DNA of 64,000 nt from Variovorax sp. OV700 (GTDB taxonomy: Bacteria > Pseudomonadota > Gammaproteobacteria > Burkholderiales > Burkholderiaceae_C). Below are positions 1-8,212 of this stretch, in pieces (position 1 is the stretch's first letter; each line of letters begins with the position of its first letter). The DNA lies in the NCBI RefSeq assembly GCF_900099805.1, contig NZ_FNDR01000008.1:1-64000 (forward strand), written 5' to 3'. The notes beneath the pieces are model-generated. The model was given only the letters and a program-made list of their open reading frames with translations, did not search any database and was not told the DNA's origin. The position numbers and the translations under genes were made by a program.

Positions 1-28
1 AAAACGCCCGATGAAGTTCATCGGGCGT
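1..28 (-). terminator. Rho-independent terminator behind opgH
   Basis: A perfect inverted repeat (arms 4-15 and 17-28, core CGCCCGATGAA/TTCATCGGGCG) is followed, on the minus strand, by at least four T residues at the window edge. It lies about 95 bases past the opgH stop, in the direction of opgH transcription. The T-run is cut by the window border, so its full length is not visible. Confidence 0.75.
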
Positions 29-123
29 CTCTGGCCGGCTGGATCAAGCCGGTTATATGTCCTTCATAGGTGTCAACCTATGGCAGGACGGGTCACGATG
101 CGCTTCAGCGCATCAGTGAATCA

Positions 124-2139
124 TCAGGCCGTTGCCAGCGCCGCGGGGCGCGCCAGGCGCAGCGCATGCATCCAGGCGCGGCGCAGCACGGCCGGCGAAC
201 GCGATTCCTCGGGAATCAGCAGATAGCCGCGATCGCGCAGCGACGTGCCCAGTGCGATCTGGCTGGTCAGCACCGTGAGCGGAATGGCCAGCAGCAGCGG
301 CAGGCCCACCGGCATGAGCCAGATCAGCGCGCTCGGATCGATCATTGCGACGCCGAGAGCCAGCGCGCCGACCACCACGCTCATGGGAGCGAGTTGCGAC
401 ACGGCAACCTTCCACGGCACCGCAGCAGCTTCGCGCGGGGGCGACTTCCAGTCGAGCTTGATGCCGGTGAGGGCAACCAGCACGAACAGCGAGTGGGCCA
501 GCATGCGAACCGGCGCCTGCACGATGGCCAGGCCGCTTTCGAGCATCGAGCTCTTCACCAGGCCCCAGAGGCCGCCGTACTGGCGTTGCTCGCCGCGCAT
601 CAGCACGGCAGCGATGCCGAGCACGCGGGGCAGGAACAAAAGGCACAGGGTCCAGACCCACAGGCCGGCCAGTTCCGCCGGCAGCACGCTCCAGCTGGAG
701 ATCAGGCTCGAGCCGCTCAGCCACAGCGCGGTGCCGAGCGTCAGGAATGCGAGCCACAGCGGTGCCGAGACATACGCCATGGTGCCGGTCACGAACATTG
801 CACGGTGCACCGGGTGGATGCCGGGTTCGGCCATCAGGCGGGCGTTCTGCAGGTTGCCCTGGCACCAGCGGCGGTCGCGCTGGAGTTCGGCCAGCAGGTC
901 CGGCGGTTGCTGTTCGTAGCTGCCGACAAGGTCGGCGCAGAGCCACACGTTGTAGCCGGCGCGGCGCATCAGCGCGGCTTCGACGAAGTCGTGGGACATG
1001 ATGCCGCCCGACATGCCGCCGGTGCCCTTGATGGGAGCCAGTGCGCAATGCTTCATGAAGGGCTCGACGCGGATGATCGCGTTGTGGCCCCAGTAGTGCG
1101 ATTCGCCCAGTTGCCAGAACTGCATGCCCAGCGTGAACAGGCGGCCTGTCACGCGGGAAGCGAATTGCTGTGCGCGGGCATGCAGCGTCACGTGGCCGAT
1201 GGCCTGCGTGGCGGTCTGGATGATGCCGGCGGTCGGGTTGGCTTCCATCAGCTTGACCATCGAGGTCAGGCAGTCGCCGCTCATCACGGAGTCGGCGTCG
1301 AGCACGACCATGTAGCGGTAGTCCTTGCCCCAGCGGCGGCAGAAGTCGGCCACGTTGCCGGCCTTGCGGTGCGTGCGCCGGGTGCGCAGGCGGTAGTAGA
1401 CCTCGACCTGCGGCTGGTTCGGGCTGTCGGCCAGGGCGGCGCGCAGGTCTTCCCAGGCGGCGCGCTCGGCGGCGGCAGTCTCGGGGTTGTAGCTGTCGGA
1501 CAGCACGAACACATCGAACTGTTTGGCGTGGCCGGTGGTCGCAACCGATTCGCAGGTGGCGCGCAGGCCGGCGAACACCGTGGCAACGTCTTCGTTGCAG
1601 ATCGGCATGATGATCGCGGTGCGTGCTTCGGGGTTCATCGGGTGGTGGGCCACCTGCTTGACCGAGAGCGCGTGCTTGTCACCGCGCACCGAGACGTAAA
1701 AGCCCATCAGTGCGGTGACGAAGCCGGTGACGACCCAGCCCGAAAGCAGGCCGTACAGGCCGATCTGACCGTATTCGAGCCAGATGTTGTCGTAGTCGGG
1801 TTGCACGCCGGCAAACAGCGCGGACGCGATCACGGTGCTCAGCAGCGTGAGCGCCATGAATGCGAAGCGGCGCTGCGCCGCGGCACGCTGCCACGGCTGC
1901 TTGACCTGTGCGCCGGCTTCGGCGGTTTCGGCTTCCGGCTTGCCGCCGGCGCCGAGCTTGACCAGCACGGCGGTGCCCAGGCTGTTCCAGAAGCCGCGCC
2001 AGGGGCGGGGCGCCATGGAGCCACGGTTGACCGGCGGAGCGGTCACGGCATTGGGGTGGCGTTCTTCGCGCACCGGGCTGCGGTGCGAAAAGTCGGCTTC
2101 GGTCAGCACGTTCAGTTGGGAGAAGTCGTTTGGCTTCAT
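124..2139 (-). CDS. opgH: Glucan biosynthesis glucosyltransferase H (OpgH/MdoH)
   Basis: Inner-membrane GT2 glucosyltransferase that builds the beta-1,2-linked backbone of osmoregulated periplasmic glucans from UDP-glucose. The 671-residue product has two N-terminal membrane segments, a cytoplasmic GT2 domain with NEDVATVFAGL and a DADS metal-binding motif near residue 281, an RRWCQGN acceptor motif near 423, and further membrane helices after about 450. It is shorter at the N-terminus than E. coli OpgH (about 850 residues). I chose the ATG at MKPNDF because an upstream in-frame extension to 2265 has no family similarity; no strong Shine-Dalgarno is visible. The partner opgG is not adjacent. 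The upstream gap holds a predicted sigma-54 promoter. Confidence 0.93.
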   Translation of the reverse strand: MKPNDFSQLNVLTEADFSHRSPVREERHPNAVTAPPVNRGSMAPRPWRGFWNSLGTAVLVKLGAGGKPEAETAEAGAQVKQPWQRAAAQRRFAFMALTLLSTVIASALFAGVQPDYDNIWLEYGQIGLYGLLSGWVVTGFVTALMGFYVSVRGDKHALSVKQVAHHPMNPEARTAIIMPICNEDVATVFAGLRATCESVATTGHAKQFDVFVLSDSYNPETAAAERAAWEDLRAALADSPNQPQVEVYYRLRTRRTHRKAGNVADFCRRWGKDYRYMVVLDADSVMSGDCLTSMVKLMEANPTAGIIQTATQAIGHVTLHARAQQFASRVTGRLFTLGMQFWQLGESHYWGHNAIIRVEPFMKHCALAPIKGTGGMSGGIMSHDFVEAALMRRAGYNVWLCADLVGSYEQQPPDLLAELQRDRRWCQGNLQNARLMAEPGIHPVHRAMFVTGTMAYVSAPLWLAFLTLGTALWLSGSSLISSWSVLPAELAGLWVWTLCLLFLPRVLGIAAVLMRGEQRQYGGLWGLVKSSMLESGLAIVQAPVRMLAHSLFVLVALTGIKLDWKSPPREAAAVPWKVAVSQLAPMSVVVGALALGVAMIDPSALIWLMPVGLPLLLAIPLTVLTSQIALGTSLRDRGYLLIPEESRSPAVLRRAWMHALRLARPAALATA

Positions 2140-2362
2140 GTGTGATTTACCAACGTTGCTTGTCGAGGGAAGGGGTGTCGCCAATGGCAGGAAAGCGCTT
2201 GATGACGCAATCCGGTTCGGCGCCGCCTGCACTTGCGTGCGCGGCCGCCGAATGACCCGCGGCACGGGGCCGCGAGAGGGAAAACTGCTTTTGACGCAGG
2301 CCGTCGCGCTGCTGGCGCAGTGCGAAAGATGGGCTGGTTAGTGCTGTCATGCCTCTACAGGG

Positions 2363-2377
2363 GCAAACCCTGTGCCA
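2363..2377 (-). promoter_or_regulatory. Sigma-54 (-24/-12) promoter pointing to opgH
   Basis: The minus strand reads TGGCACAGGGTTTGC. It has the invariant GG and GC 12 bases apart, TGGCAC at -24 and TTGC at -12, differing from consensus YTGGCACGrNNNTTGCW only at the G after TGGCAC and the last W. The predicted transcription start is near 2351, giving a leader of about 212 nt before opgH. A sigma-54 activator gene (glrR) lies directly upstream. Confidence 0.72.
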
Positions 2378-2396
2378 GCATGGAAAAACGCTTTCA

Positions 2397-2409
2397 GATC
2401 AATGACTTA
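2397..2409 (+). promoter_or_regulatory. IHF-like site between promoter and enhancer element
   Basis: ATCAATGACTTA matches WATCAANNNNTTR at 12 of 13 positions (the first base is G). It is centred about 52 bp upstream of the predicted sigma-54 start, between the -24 element and the TGTC-N10-GACA palindrome. That is where IHF usually bends DNA to bring an enhancer-bound activator to sigma-54 polymerase. IHF consensus is loose, so this alone is weak; its placement is what counts. Confidence 0.45.
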
Positions 2410-2471
2410 CGTCGATCTGGATGCAGTTTTGGCGGCTCGGGCCGTTTGGAAGGCCCCGAAACCCCTGTTTT

Positions 2472-2489
2472 TGTCGCCGAATCCCGACA
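2472..2489. promoter_or_regulatory. TGTC-N10-GACA palindrome, predicted GlrR enhancer site
   Basis: The sequence TGTC, ten bases, GACA is present exactly; with flanking bases it reads TTGTCG...CGACAA. From established work, enterobacterial GlrR (QseF) binds TGTC-N10-GACA elements upstream of the glmY sigma-54 promoter. The site is centred about 130 bp upstream of the predicted start at 2351, a normal enhancer distance. Only one perfect copy is seen here, whereas glmY has several. Confidence 0.6.
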
Positions 2490-2521
2490 AGCCTTGGAGG
2501 CTGGTGGAAAATATCGTTTTA

Positions 2522-2534
2522 AATCAACGCCTTA
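2522..2534 (+). promoter_or_regulatory. Perfect-consensus IHF-like site
   Basis: AATCAACGCCTTA matches WATCAANNNNTTR at every defined position, inside a locally AT-rich stretch just after the glrR stop. It lies on the far side of the TGTC-N10-GACA element from the sigma-54 promoter, centred about 177 bp upstream of the predicted start. Its role is inferred. Confidence 0.4.
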
Positions 2535-2543
2535 GGGGCGTCG

Positions 2544-3932
2544 CTACTCGGCGACAGGCTCGCTGCCGGGAGCGACAGCGTCGGCCTTGAAGTGCCCCGG
2601 CGTGAGCTCGTGCTTCTGCAGCAGGCGATAGAACTCCGTGCGGTTGCGGTCCGCCAGCCGGGCGGCATCAGCCACATTGCCGTCGGTCAACTTGAGCAGG
2701 CCTACGAGGTAGTCGCGTTCGAAGCGCTGCTTGGCCTCGGCATAGGTCTGGACCTCGACCGTCGGCACGCGCAGCGCCCGCTGCACGAGCGCCAGCGGAA
2801 TGAGGGGCGAGCTCGACAGCGCGCAGACCTGTTCCACCACGTTGAAGAGCTGGCGCACGTTGCCGGGCCAGGCCGCGGTGGCCAGCGCCTTGAGCGCCTC
2901 GGGCGCGAAGCCGGAAAGCCGCTTGCCGTATTTGGTCGACAGCTTCTGCAGAAAGTGGTTGGCCAAAAGCGGAATGTCTTCGCGCCGGGCCGACAGCGGC
3001 GGCAGCGTGAGCGTGACCACGTTGAGCCGGTAATAGAGGTCTTCGCGAAACTGGCCCGCCGCCATGGCCGCGTCCAGGTCGCGGTGGGTGGCCGAGATGA
3101 TGCGCACGTCGACCTCGATCGACTGGCTGGCGCCAAGCGGACGCACCGCGCGCTCCTGCAGCACCCGCAGCAGCTTGACCTGCAGGGCAGGCGGCATGTC
3201 TCCGATTTCGTCGAGCAGCAGCGTGCCGCCGTCGGCCTGCTGGAACAGCCCCTTGTGGTTGGCATGCGCGTCGGTGAAGGCGCCCTTCATGTGGCCGAAC
3301 AGTTCCGACTCGAGCAGCGCCTCGGGAATGGCGCCGCAATTGACGGCCACGAAGGGCTTGTCGGCGCGGGCGCTGGCGCGGTGGATGGCGCGTGCCAGCA
3401 TTTCCTTGCCGGCGCCGCTGTCGCCGCGCAGCAGCACGGAGGCGTCCGACTTGGCGACCATGCGGGCCTCGGCCAGCAGCTCGGACATGCGGTTGCTGCG
3501 GCTCACGATTTCGGCGCGCCAGCTTTCGTCGCCGGCCTTGGCAGGCGTGCTGGCGGGAGCGCCGAGCGCCAGCGCCTGGGCGATCTTGTCCAGCAGCTCG
3601 CGGCCGTCGTAGGGCTTGGTGAGGTAGGTGAACACGCCGCGTGCCGTGGCCTCGACCGCGTCGGGAATGGTGCCGTGGGCCGTGAGCAGGATCACCGGCA
3701 GCGAAGGGTGCCGCTTCCTGATTTCGTCGAACAGCTGGAGCCCGTCGCGCCCGGGCAGCCGCACGTCGCTGAGCACCAGCTGCGGATGCTCGATCTCGAG
3801 CTGCGTGAGCGCGGTTTCGGCCGAGGTCACGGCCGTGACCTGGTAGCCCACCGAACTCAGCCGCATCGAGAGCAGCCGCAGCATGTCCGGATCGTCGTCG
3901 ACCACCAGCAGGCGCGCGCCGGTCGTGCTCAT
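2544..3932 (-). CDS. glrR: Sigma-54-dependent response regulator GlrR (QseF)
   Basis: NtrC-family activator of 462 residues. It has a receiver domain (VVDDDPD, phospho-acceptor Asp near 56, TKP near 106), an AAA+ domain with Walker A GDSGAGKE, an intact GAFTDA sigma-54 contact loop and Walker B LLLDEIGD, and a C-terminal Fis-type helix-turn-helix. The partner kinase gene and a QseG-like lipoprotein gene lie directly upstream in the enterobacterial order glrK-qseG-glrR; the gap to the lipoprotein gene is 31 bases. In enterics this system senses envelope stress and activates glmY and rpoE. Here a matching sigma-54 promoter and binding motif lie right behind the gene, upstream of opgH. Confidence 0.9.
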   Translation of the reverse strand: MSTTGARLLVVDDDPDMLRLLSMRLSSVGYQVTAVTSAETALTQLEIEHPQLVLSDVRLPGRDGLQLFDEIRKRHPSLPVILLTAHGTIPDAVEATARGVFTYLTKPYDGRELLDKIAQALALGAPASTPAKAGDESWRAEIVSRSNRMSELLAEARMVAKSDASVLLRGDSGAGKEMLARAIHRASARADKPFVAVNCGAIPEALLESELFGHMKGAFTDAHANHKGLFQQADGGTLLLDEIGDMPPALQVKLLRVLQERAVRPLGASQSIEVDVRIISATHRDLDAAMAAGQFREDLYYRLNVVTLTLPPLSARREDIPLLANHFLQKLSTKYGKRLSGFAPEALKALATAAWPGNVRQLFNVVEQVCALSSSPLIPLALVQRALRVPTVEVQTYAEAKQRFERDYLVGLLKLTDGNVADAARLADRNRTEFYRLLQKHELTPGHFKADAVAPGSEPVAE

Positions 3933-3963
3933 CGGAGGGGCCCTTTGCGCGATCGCTGGATGT

Positions 3964-4623
3964 TCATGGATTGGGCTTGGTGCTGTTGGGTGGCGGAAGG
4001 GTCGGCACCGGCGCGTTGTTGGGACGCGCGAAGCTGCGCTCGATGGCGCGCAGCGCTTCGATGCGGTCGTTCAGCTGGTCGATGCGGCGCTGGCTCTCGC
4101 GCAGCTGCTGCACCTGCTTATCGCGATCGTCCTCGACGCGGCGCTGCTCGACGTAGCGCGCGGCCAGTGCACGCGCAAGCGGCTGCAGCGGCTGGGCCTC
4201 GGGCGAGGGGTTGGACATCACGCGCTGCAACAAGCCCAGGGCGCGCACCAGGTCGGCCGGAACGCGCGTCTGCGCCAGCAGCAACGCAAGCTGCATCTGC
4301 GCGGCGGGCGAGTCGCCCGGGTCGCCGGCGCGGGTGATTTCGGCATTCAACTCGGCGCCGCCCAGCGGGCGGACCTTGTCGGCGTAGGCCAGCATCGCCG
4401 CCACGGGCCCCTGGGTGATCAGCGTGAAGAGCGACGCCGGCTGGGTGGCGGGCGCCTTGGGTTCGGCCTCGACGGGAACCACGCGCGGCGCCGCGGGAGG
4501 CGGCGGCAGGGCATCGGCCTCGGGAGGTGGCTTGGGCTGCGTCGTACACGCGGCCAGCAGCAGGACCAGAGGCATGGCCACCGCCCCGGACAGGGCCGAA
4601 CTGCGGACGAACGGAAAAAGCAT
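3964..4623 (-). CDS. QseG-like outer-membrane lipoprotein
   Basis: A 219-residue lipoprotein. It has a signal peptide ending in a lipobox (LLLAAC), a Pro-rich linker, a helical middle, a coiled-coil stretch near residues 150-190 rich in Gln, Arg and Glu, and a Pro/Asn-rich tail. It sits between kinase and regulator, as QseG (YfhG) does in enterics, where the lipoprotein interacts with the kinase and controls its activity. Identity rests on position, lipobox and general build rather than motifs. I prefer the ATG at 4623 over a TTG at 4641, since both leave the signal peptide intact and neither has a good ribosome site. Confidence 0.7.
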   Translation of the reverse strand: MLFPFVRSSALSGAVAMPLVLLLAACTTQPKPPPEADALPPPPAAPRVVPVEAEPKAPATQPASLFTLITQGPVAAMLAYADKVRPLGGAELNAEITRAGDPGDSPAAQMQLALLLAQTRVPADLVRALGLLQRVMSNPSPEAQPLQPLARALAARYVEQRRVEDDRDKQVQQLRESQRRIDQLNDRIEALRAIERSFARPNNAPVPTLPPPNSTKPNP

Positions 4624-4691
4624 GGGTCGAAAAAAGGACAAGAGGCGGTGTTTCAGGTGGGTGCCCGGGTTCGCGGAGCTTCAGGAAGGGA

Positions 4692-6119
4692 TCAGGCCGT
4701 GCGCGGCAGTTCGATGCGAAAGCGCGCGCCCGGCCCGCCTGGCTGCAGGGTGATGCGGCCCCCATGGGCAGCAATGTACTCCTGCACGATGGAAAGACCG
4801 ATGCCGGTTCCCTTGACCGCGTGCTCGGGCTGGCGCTCGCCCCTGTAGAAGGGCTCGAAAATGCGGTCGCGGTCGCCTTCGGCAATACCCGGGCCAGCGT
4901 CGTTGACATCGATGCACGCCGAATCCGCCGTGCCGGACACAGTGATGGTGATCACGCCGCCGGGCGCCGAATAGCGGATCGCATTCGACAGCAGGTTGGC
5001 TACCGCAGTACCCAGCTTGACACGGTCGACCGTGAGCGCAAGCGCCTCGCCTTCCGCCCGAACGCGCAGCCCGTGGGCCTGCCATTGCAGTCGCTGGGCC
5101 TCGATCTGTTCCTCGATCAGCGGCAGCAGCTCGGTGCGTTCGCGGCGCAGTTCGCGCGCCTCGAAGGCTGCGGCATTGAAGCGCAGCAGCGCCTCGATCT
5201 GCCCCTGCAGCGACACGGTGTTCTGGTTCAGGATCTGGGCCACTTCCAGCTGCGCCGAATTCAGCGGACCCGTTACCCCGTCTTCGAGCAGCGAAACGCC
5301 TTCCCGCAGCGCGGCCAGCGGCGTCTTGAGCTCATGCGACACATGCCGCAGGAAACGGGCCTTGTCGGCGTCCAGTTCGGTCAAGCGCAGGCGCAGCCAT
5401 TCGAGCTGCTGCGACACGCGCCGGACGTCGGCCGGACCGCGGATGTCGATCGGTTCGTCCAGCCGGTTCTGGCCCAGGCCGACGATGGCGTGTTCGAGCC
5501 GCTTGAACGGCCGCGCGAGCCAGATGCCGAAAGCCAGCGCCAGAGACACCGCGAGCACGCTCGCCGCCACCACCTCGCGCATCAGGCGGCGGCGCGCGTC
5601 CTCGATGCGCTTGGCGAGCGCGTCGTTCTGCATCTCGATGAGGAACTGGGCCTGCTGCGCGATGTTGGTGTTGAGCGAATCGAGATCGCGGAACTGGATG
5701 GCCATGCTGTTCTCGCGCGAGAGCGCGGTATCGGCGCTACCGCTCATCAGCCCCTCGATTACGCCGAGCTGGCTGCGCCACATCTCGATGCCCGTGGGCG
5801 CAAGGCCGTTCCTCTCGAGCCGGTCGAGCACCTGGTGCGCCTCGCGCGCGGCGTCATCGAAGCGGCGCCGCAGCACGGCGTCGTTCAGCACCAGCGACTG
5901 GCGCCCGGCACGCTCCATGGCCGCACTGCGCTCGGCCAGCGACTGGGCCGCGCCCGAAAGCCGCAGCGCACGCGCGGCCGCATCGCGGCTCTGGGTCATG
6001 AGCACGTCGTACTGGAACACCGAGCGCAGCGCCACGCCCACCAGGAGCGCGGTGATCAAGAGGAAAGCGAAGAGAAGGAGCTGCTGGAACGAGCCCCGCG
6101 TCGACGGCCGTTTCGCCAT
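4692..6119 (-). CDS. glrK: Sensor histidine kinase GlrK (QseE)
   Basis: Membrane sensor kinase of 475 residues. It has a first membrane segment near 13-35, a periplasmic helical domain of about 150 residues, a second segment near 182-202, HAMP, a HisKA box with HVSHELKTPL (His near 262), then an HATPase domain with N box LLSNAIRYS, G1 box DAGPGIAEGD and G2 box GTGIGLSI. It is expected to phosphorylate GlrR. Its ATG shares one base with the miaB stop (TGATG), so translation is probably coupled to miaB. The 50-base gap to the lipoprotein gene fits one operon. Confidence 0.88.
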   Translation of the reverse strand: MAKRPSTRGSFQQLLLFAFLLITALLVGVALRSVFQYDVLMTQSRDAAARALRLSGAAQSLAERSAAMERAGRQSLVLNDAVLRRRFDDAAREAHQVLDRLERNGLAPTGIEMWRSQLGVIEGLMSGSADTALSRENSMAIQFRDLDSLNTNIAQQAQFLIEMQNDALAKRIEDARRRLMREVVAASVLAVSLALAFGIWLARPFKRLEHAIVGLGQNRLDEPIDIRGPADVRRVSQQLEWLRLRLTELDADKARFLRHVSHELKTPLAALREGVSLLEDGVTGPLNSAQLEVAQILNQNTVSLQGQIEALLRFNAAAFEARELRRERTELLPLIEEQIEAQRLQWQAHGLRVRAEGEALALTVDRVKLGTAVANLLSNAIRYSAPGGVITITVSGTADSACIDVNDAGPGIAEGDRDRIFEPFYRGERQPEHAVKGTGIGLSIVQEYIAAHGGRITLQPGGPGARFRIELPRTA

Positions 6120-7483
6120 CAGGCGGCGAGCGCGGCTGAAGCCGGCGCCGTCGACGATTCGCGCGTGGCCACTTCGCCGCGCAGCGTGTAGGCCAACGAG
6201 CGCGTGATGCGCAGGTCGGCCATCTGCCCGACGAGGCGCGCATCGCCTTCGAAGTTGACGACCCGGTTGCACGCGGTGCGGCCCATCAGTTCGTTCGCGT
6301 CCTTGCGTGAAGCCCCTTCGACCAGCACGCGCTGCGTGGTGCCGACCAGTGCGTCGCCGAAGCGGCGCACGTTGCCGTCGATCACGCGCTGCAGCGTCTG
6401 CAGGCGCGCCAGCTTCACCGCATGGGGCGTGTCGTCGTGCAGCGCGGCGGCCGGCGTGCCGGGGCGCGGGCTGAAGATGAAGCTGAAGCTGTTGTCGAAC
6501 TGGCAGTCGTCGATCAGCTTCATCATCTTGGCGAAGTCTTCGTCCGTTTCGCCCGGGAAGCCCACGATGAAGTCGCTCGACAGCGCGAGTTCGGGCCGGA
6601 TGGCGCGCAGCTTGCGCACGGTGCTCTTGTATTCCATGGCCGTGTAGCCGCGCTTCATGGCCATCAGGATGCGGTCGCTGCCGTGCTGCACCGGCAGGTG
6701 CAGGTGCGACACCAGCTGTGGCACCTTGGCGTAGGCCTCGATCAGCCGCGGCGTGAACTCGTTGGGGTGGCTGGTGGTGTAGCGGATGCGCTCGATGCCG
6801 GGAATCTCGGCCACGTATTCGATCAAGAGCGCGAAGTCGGCAATCTCGGCCGTGTCCCCCATGCGGCCGCGGTAGGCGTTCACGTTCTGCCCCAGCAGCG
6901 TGACCTCGCGCACGCCCTGGTCGGCCAGGCCTGCAATCTCCACCAGCACGTCGTCCAGCGGGCGATTGACTTCCTCGCCACGGGTGTAGGGCACCACGCA
7001 GTAGCTGCAGTATTTGGAGCAGCCCTCCATGATCGACACGAAGGCGGTCACGCCCTCGACGCGCGCGGGCGGCAGGTGGTCGAACTTCTCGATCTCGGGA
7101 AAGCTGATGTCCACCTGCGGGTGCTCCAGCCGATCGCGGTCCTTCAGCATCTCGGGCAGGCGGTGCAGCGTCTGCGGGCCGAAAACGATGTCGACGTAGG
7201 GCGCGCGCGCGATGATGGCTTCGCCCTCCTGGCTGGCCACGCAGCCGCCCACGCCGATCTTCACGCCCTTGGCCTTCAGATGCTTCACGCGGCCGAGGTC
7301 GGAGAACACCTTTTCCTGCGCCTTCTCGCGCACCGAGCAGGTGTTGAAGAGGATGAGGTCGGCCTCGTCCACGTTCTGCGTCGGCTCGTAGCCCTCGGCG
7401 GCGTTCAGCACGTCGGCCATCTTGTCCGAGTCGTACTCGTTCATCTGGCAGCCGAAGGTTTTGATAAAGACTTTTTTGCTCAT
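6119..7483 (-). CDS. miaB: tRNA-2-methylthio-N6-dimethylallyladenosine synthase MiaB
   Basis: Radical SAM methylthiotransferase that converts i6A37 to ms2i6A37 in tRNAs reading U-starting codons. The 454-residue product has the N-terminal UPF0004 domain (KTFGCQMNEYDSDKM, NTCSVREKA, GGCVA supplying three cluster cysteines), the radical SAM motif CSKYCSYC, and a C-terminal TRAM domain. It is full length for the family. It heads the operon with glrK; a GC-rich hairpin (about 7497-7518) lies in its leader about 15 bases before the start. Confidence 0.96.
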   Translation of the reverse strand: MSKKVFIKTFGCQMNEYDSDKMADVLNAAEGYEPTQNVDEADLILFNTCSVREKAQEKVFSDLGRVKHLKAKGVKIGVGGCVASQEGEAIIARAPYVDIVFGPQTLHRLPEMLKDRDRLEHPQVDISFPEIEKFDHLPPARVEGVTAFVSIMEGCSKYCSYCVVPYTRGEEVNRPLDDVLVEIAGLADQGVREVTLLGQNVNAYRGRMGDTAEIADFALLIEYVAEIPGIERIRYTTSHPNEFTPRLIEAYAKVPQLVSHLHLPVQHGSDRILMAMKRGYTAMEYKSTVRKLRAIRPELALSSDFIVGFPGETDEDFAKMMKLIDDCQFDNSFSFIFSPRPGTPAAALHDDTPHAVKLARLQTLQRVIDGNVRRFGDALVGTTQRVLVEGASRKDANELMGRTACNRVVNFEGDARLVGQMADLRITRSLAYTLRGEVATRESSTAPASAALAA

Positions 7484-7550
7484 GGGGTGCTCTCCGGGCC
7501 TTCCGCTGCGGGAAGGCCAAATGCAGCGCGCGCTATCGCTCGCTGCGGCG

Positions 7551-7577
7551 CGGCGGGCAATGGCCCGCCGTCTTTTT
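7551..7577 (+). terminator. Terminator-like hairpin between two minus-strand genes
   Basis: CGGCGGGC and GCCCGCCG form an 8-bp stem with a four-base loop, followed on the plus strand by TCTTTTT. The genes on both sides run on the minus strand, where the hairpin has no T-run. It could stop antisense transcription or give weak termination behind the small exported protein. Confidence 0.4.
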
Positions 7578-8026
7578 CATTGCGTGTTGACGGTGTCGTT
7601 CGAAGTGAACGGCCAGATGTTCAGGAACGGCTTGCTCAGCGATTCGCGGCTGGCCGTCGCCTCGCTGGGCGTGAGGATCCACACCTCGCGCAGCAGGCCT
7701 GCGGCATCGCGCGTGTAGTTCACCAGGTATTTCTGGCCAACGATGCCGCCCGCCATCACCAGCATGTTCTGTTCGCTGCGGATGCGGGCGCCGGGCGCCA
7801 GCCGGTCGGCGTGGCCGTCGAGCTCGACGTCGGGCGCATTGATCACCATGAACTTGCCGCGCAGCGTGCCGACGGGGAAGGTGCGCCCGCCCACCATCGA
7901 CTCGTTTTGCGTCTGCGGCCGGGGCACGTCGGTCTGGGCGGCCGCGTCAATGGAAAAAAGGCTTGTAGCTACTGTGCAAAGCGCTATGAAAGTGAGAGCA
8001 TTCATGGGTTTCTTGCAGCGGTTCAT
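7577..8026 (-). CDS. Small exported protein, unrecognised
   Basis: Product of 149 residues with an N-terminal signal peptide (basic MNRCKKP, hydrophobic core, AAAQT cleavage region). The mature part has repeated short beta-like segments and no motif I recognise. I chose the ATG at 8026 because it gives a basic n-region; an ATG at 8005 is also possible. An upstream extension to 8095 would ruin the signal peptide. It is divergent from the RND efflux genes and could be a periplasmic accessory protein, but nothing shows this. Confidence 0.6.
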   Translation of the reverse strand: MNRCKKPMNALTFIALCTVATSLFSIDAAAQTDVPRPQTQNESMVGGRTFPVGTLRGKFMVINAPDVELDGHADRLAPGARIRSEQNMLVMAGGIVGQKYLVNYTRDAAGLLREVWILTPSEATASRESLSKPFLNIWPFTSNDTVNTQ

Positions 8027-8212
8027 GGCGTATATCCAGAGGCTGTGGAGCGGCGATTTTACCGAGGGGGTGAAATCCCCCTTGGCGCCCGCCACAGCGG
8101 GTTGAGCATGGGCCCTTGCAGGGTGGCTTTACTTATCTTTACGGCACTCGTGGACACTGCAAGCCGACCGCTGCTCCAATAGCCGCTGTCAGCCCAAAGT
8201 GCTCAAAAAACC

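Larger units (their letters stand above)
2140..2543. other. 404-bp regulatory gap between glrR and opgH
   Basis: I find no credible gene here. Reading towards opgH the gap contains, in order, a perfect IHF consensus, a TGTC-N10-GACA palindrome, a near-perfect IHF site, a -24/-12 promoter and a leader of about 210 nt. A 67-codon minus-strand frame (2350-2147) has no recognisable product and no Shine-Dalgarno. The leader contains a GC-rich stem (arms CGCGGC and GCCGCG around 2259-2275) without a following T-run, so I see no clear terminator before opgH. Confidence 0.7.

Noticed and set aside
70..2145. 691-codon open frame on the plus strand opposite opgH
   Set aside because: It is rich in His, Arg, Gln and Ala with no family pattern, the usual antisense shadow of a GC-rich gene; the minus strand carries clear GT2 motifs.
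2147..2350. 67-codon frame in the opgH leader
   Set aside because: No Shine-Dalgarno, no recognisable sequence, and it overlaps the predicted leader; its start sits at the predicted transcript start only by chance.
2357..2373. ACAGGG/CCCTGT inverted repeat as an operator
   Set aside because: It lies within the -24/-12 promoter and is only six bases per arm, so the sigma-54 reading explains it better.
8066..8081. GGGGG-TGAAAT-CCCCC hairpin upstream of the small exported protein
   Set aside because: Five-base stem with no T-run and no clear role; too weak to list as a terminator.
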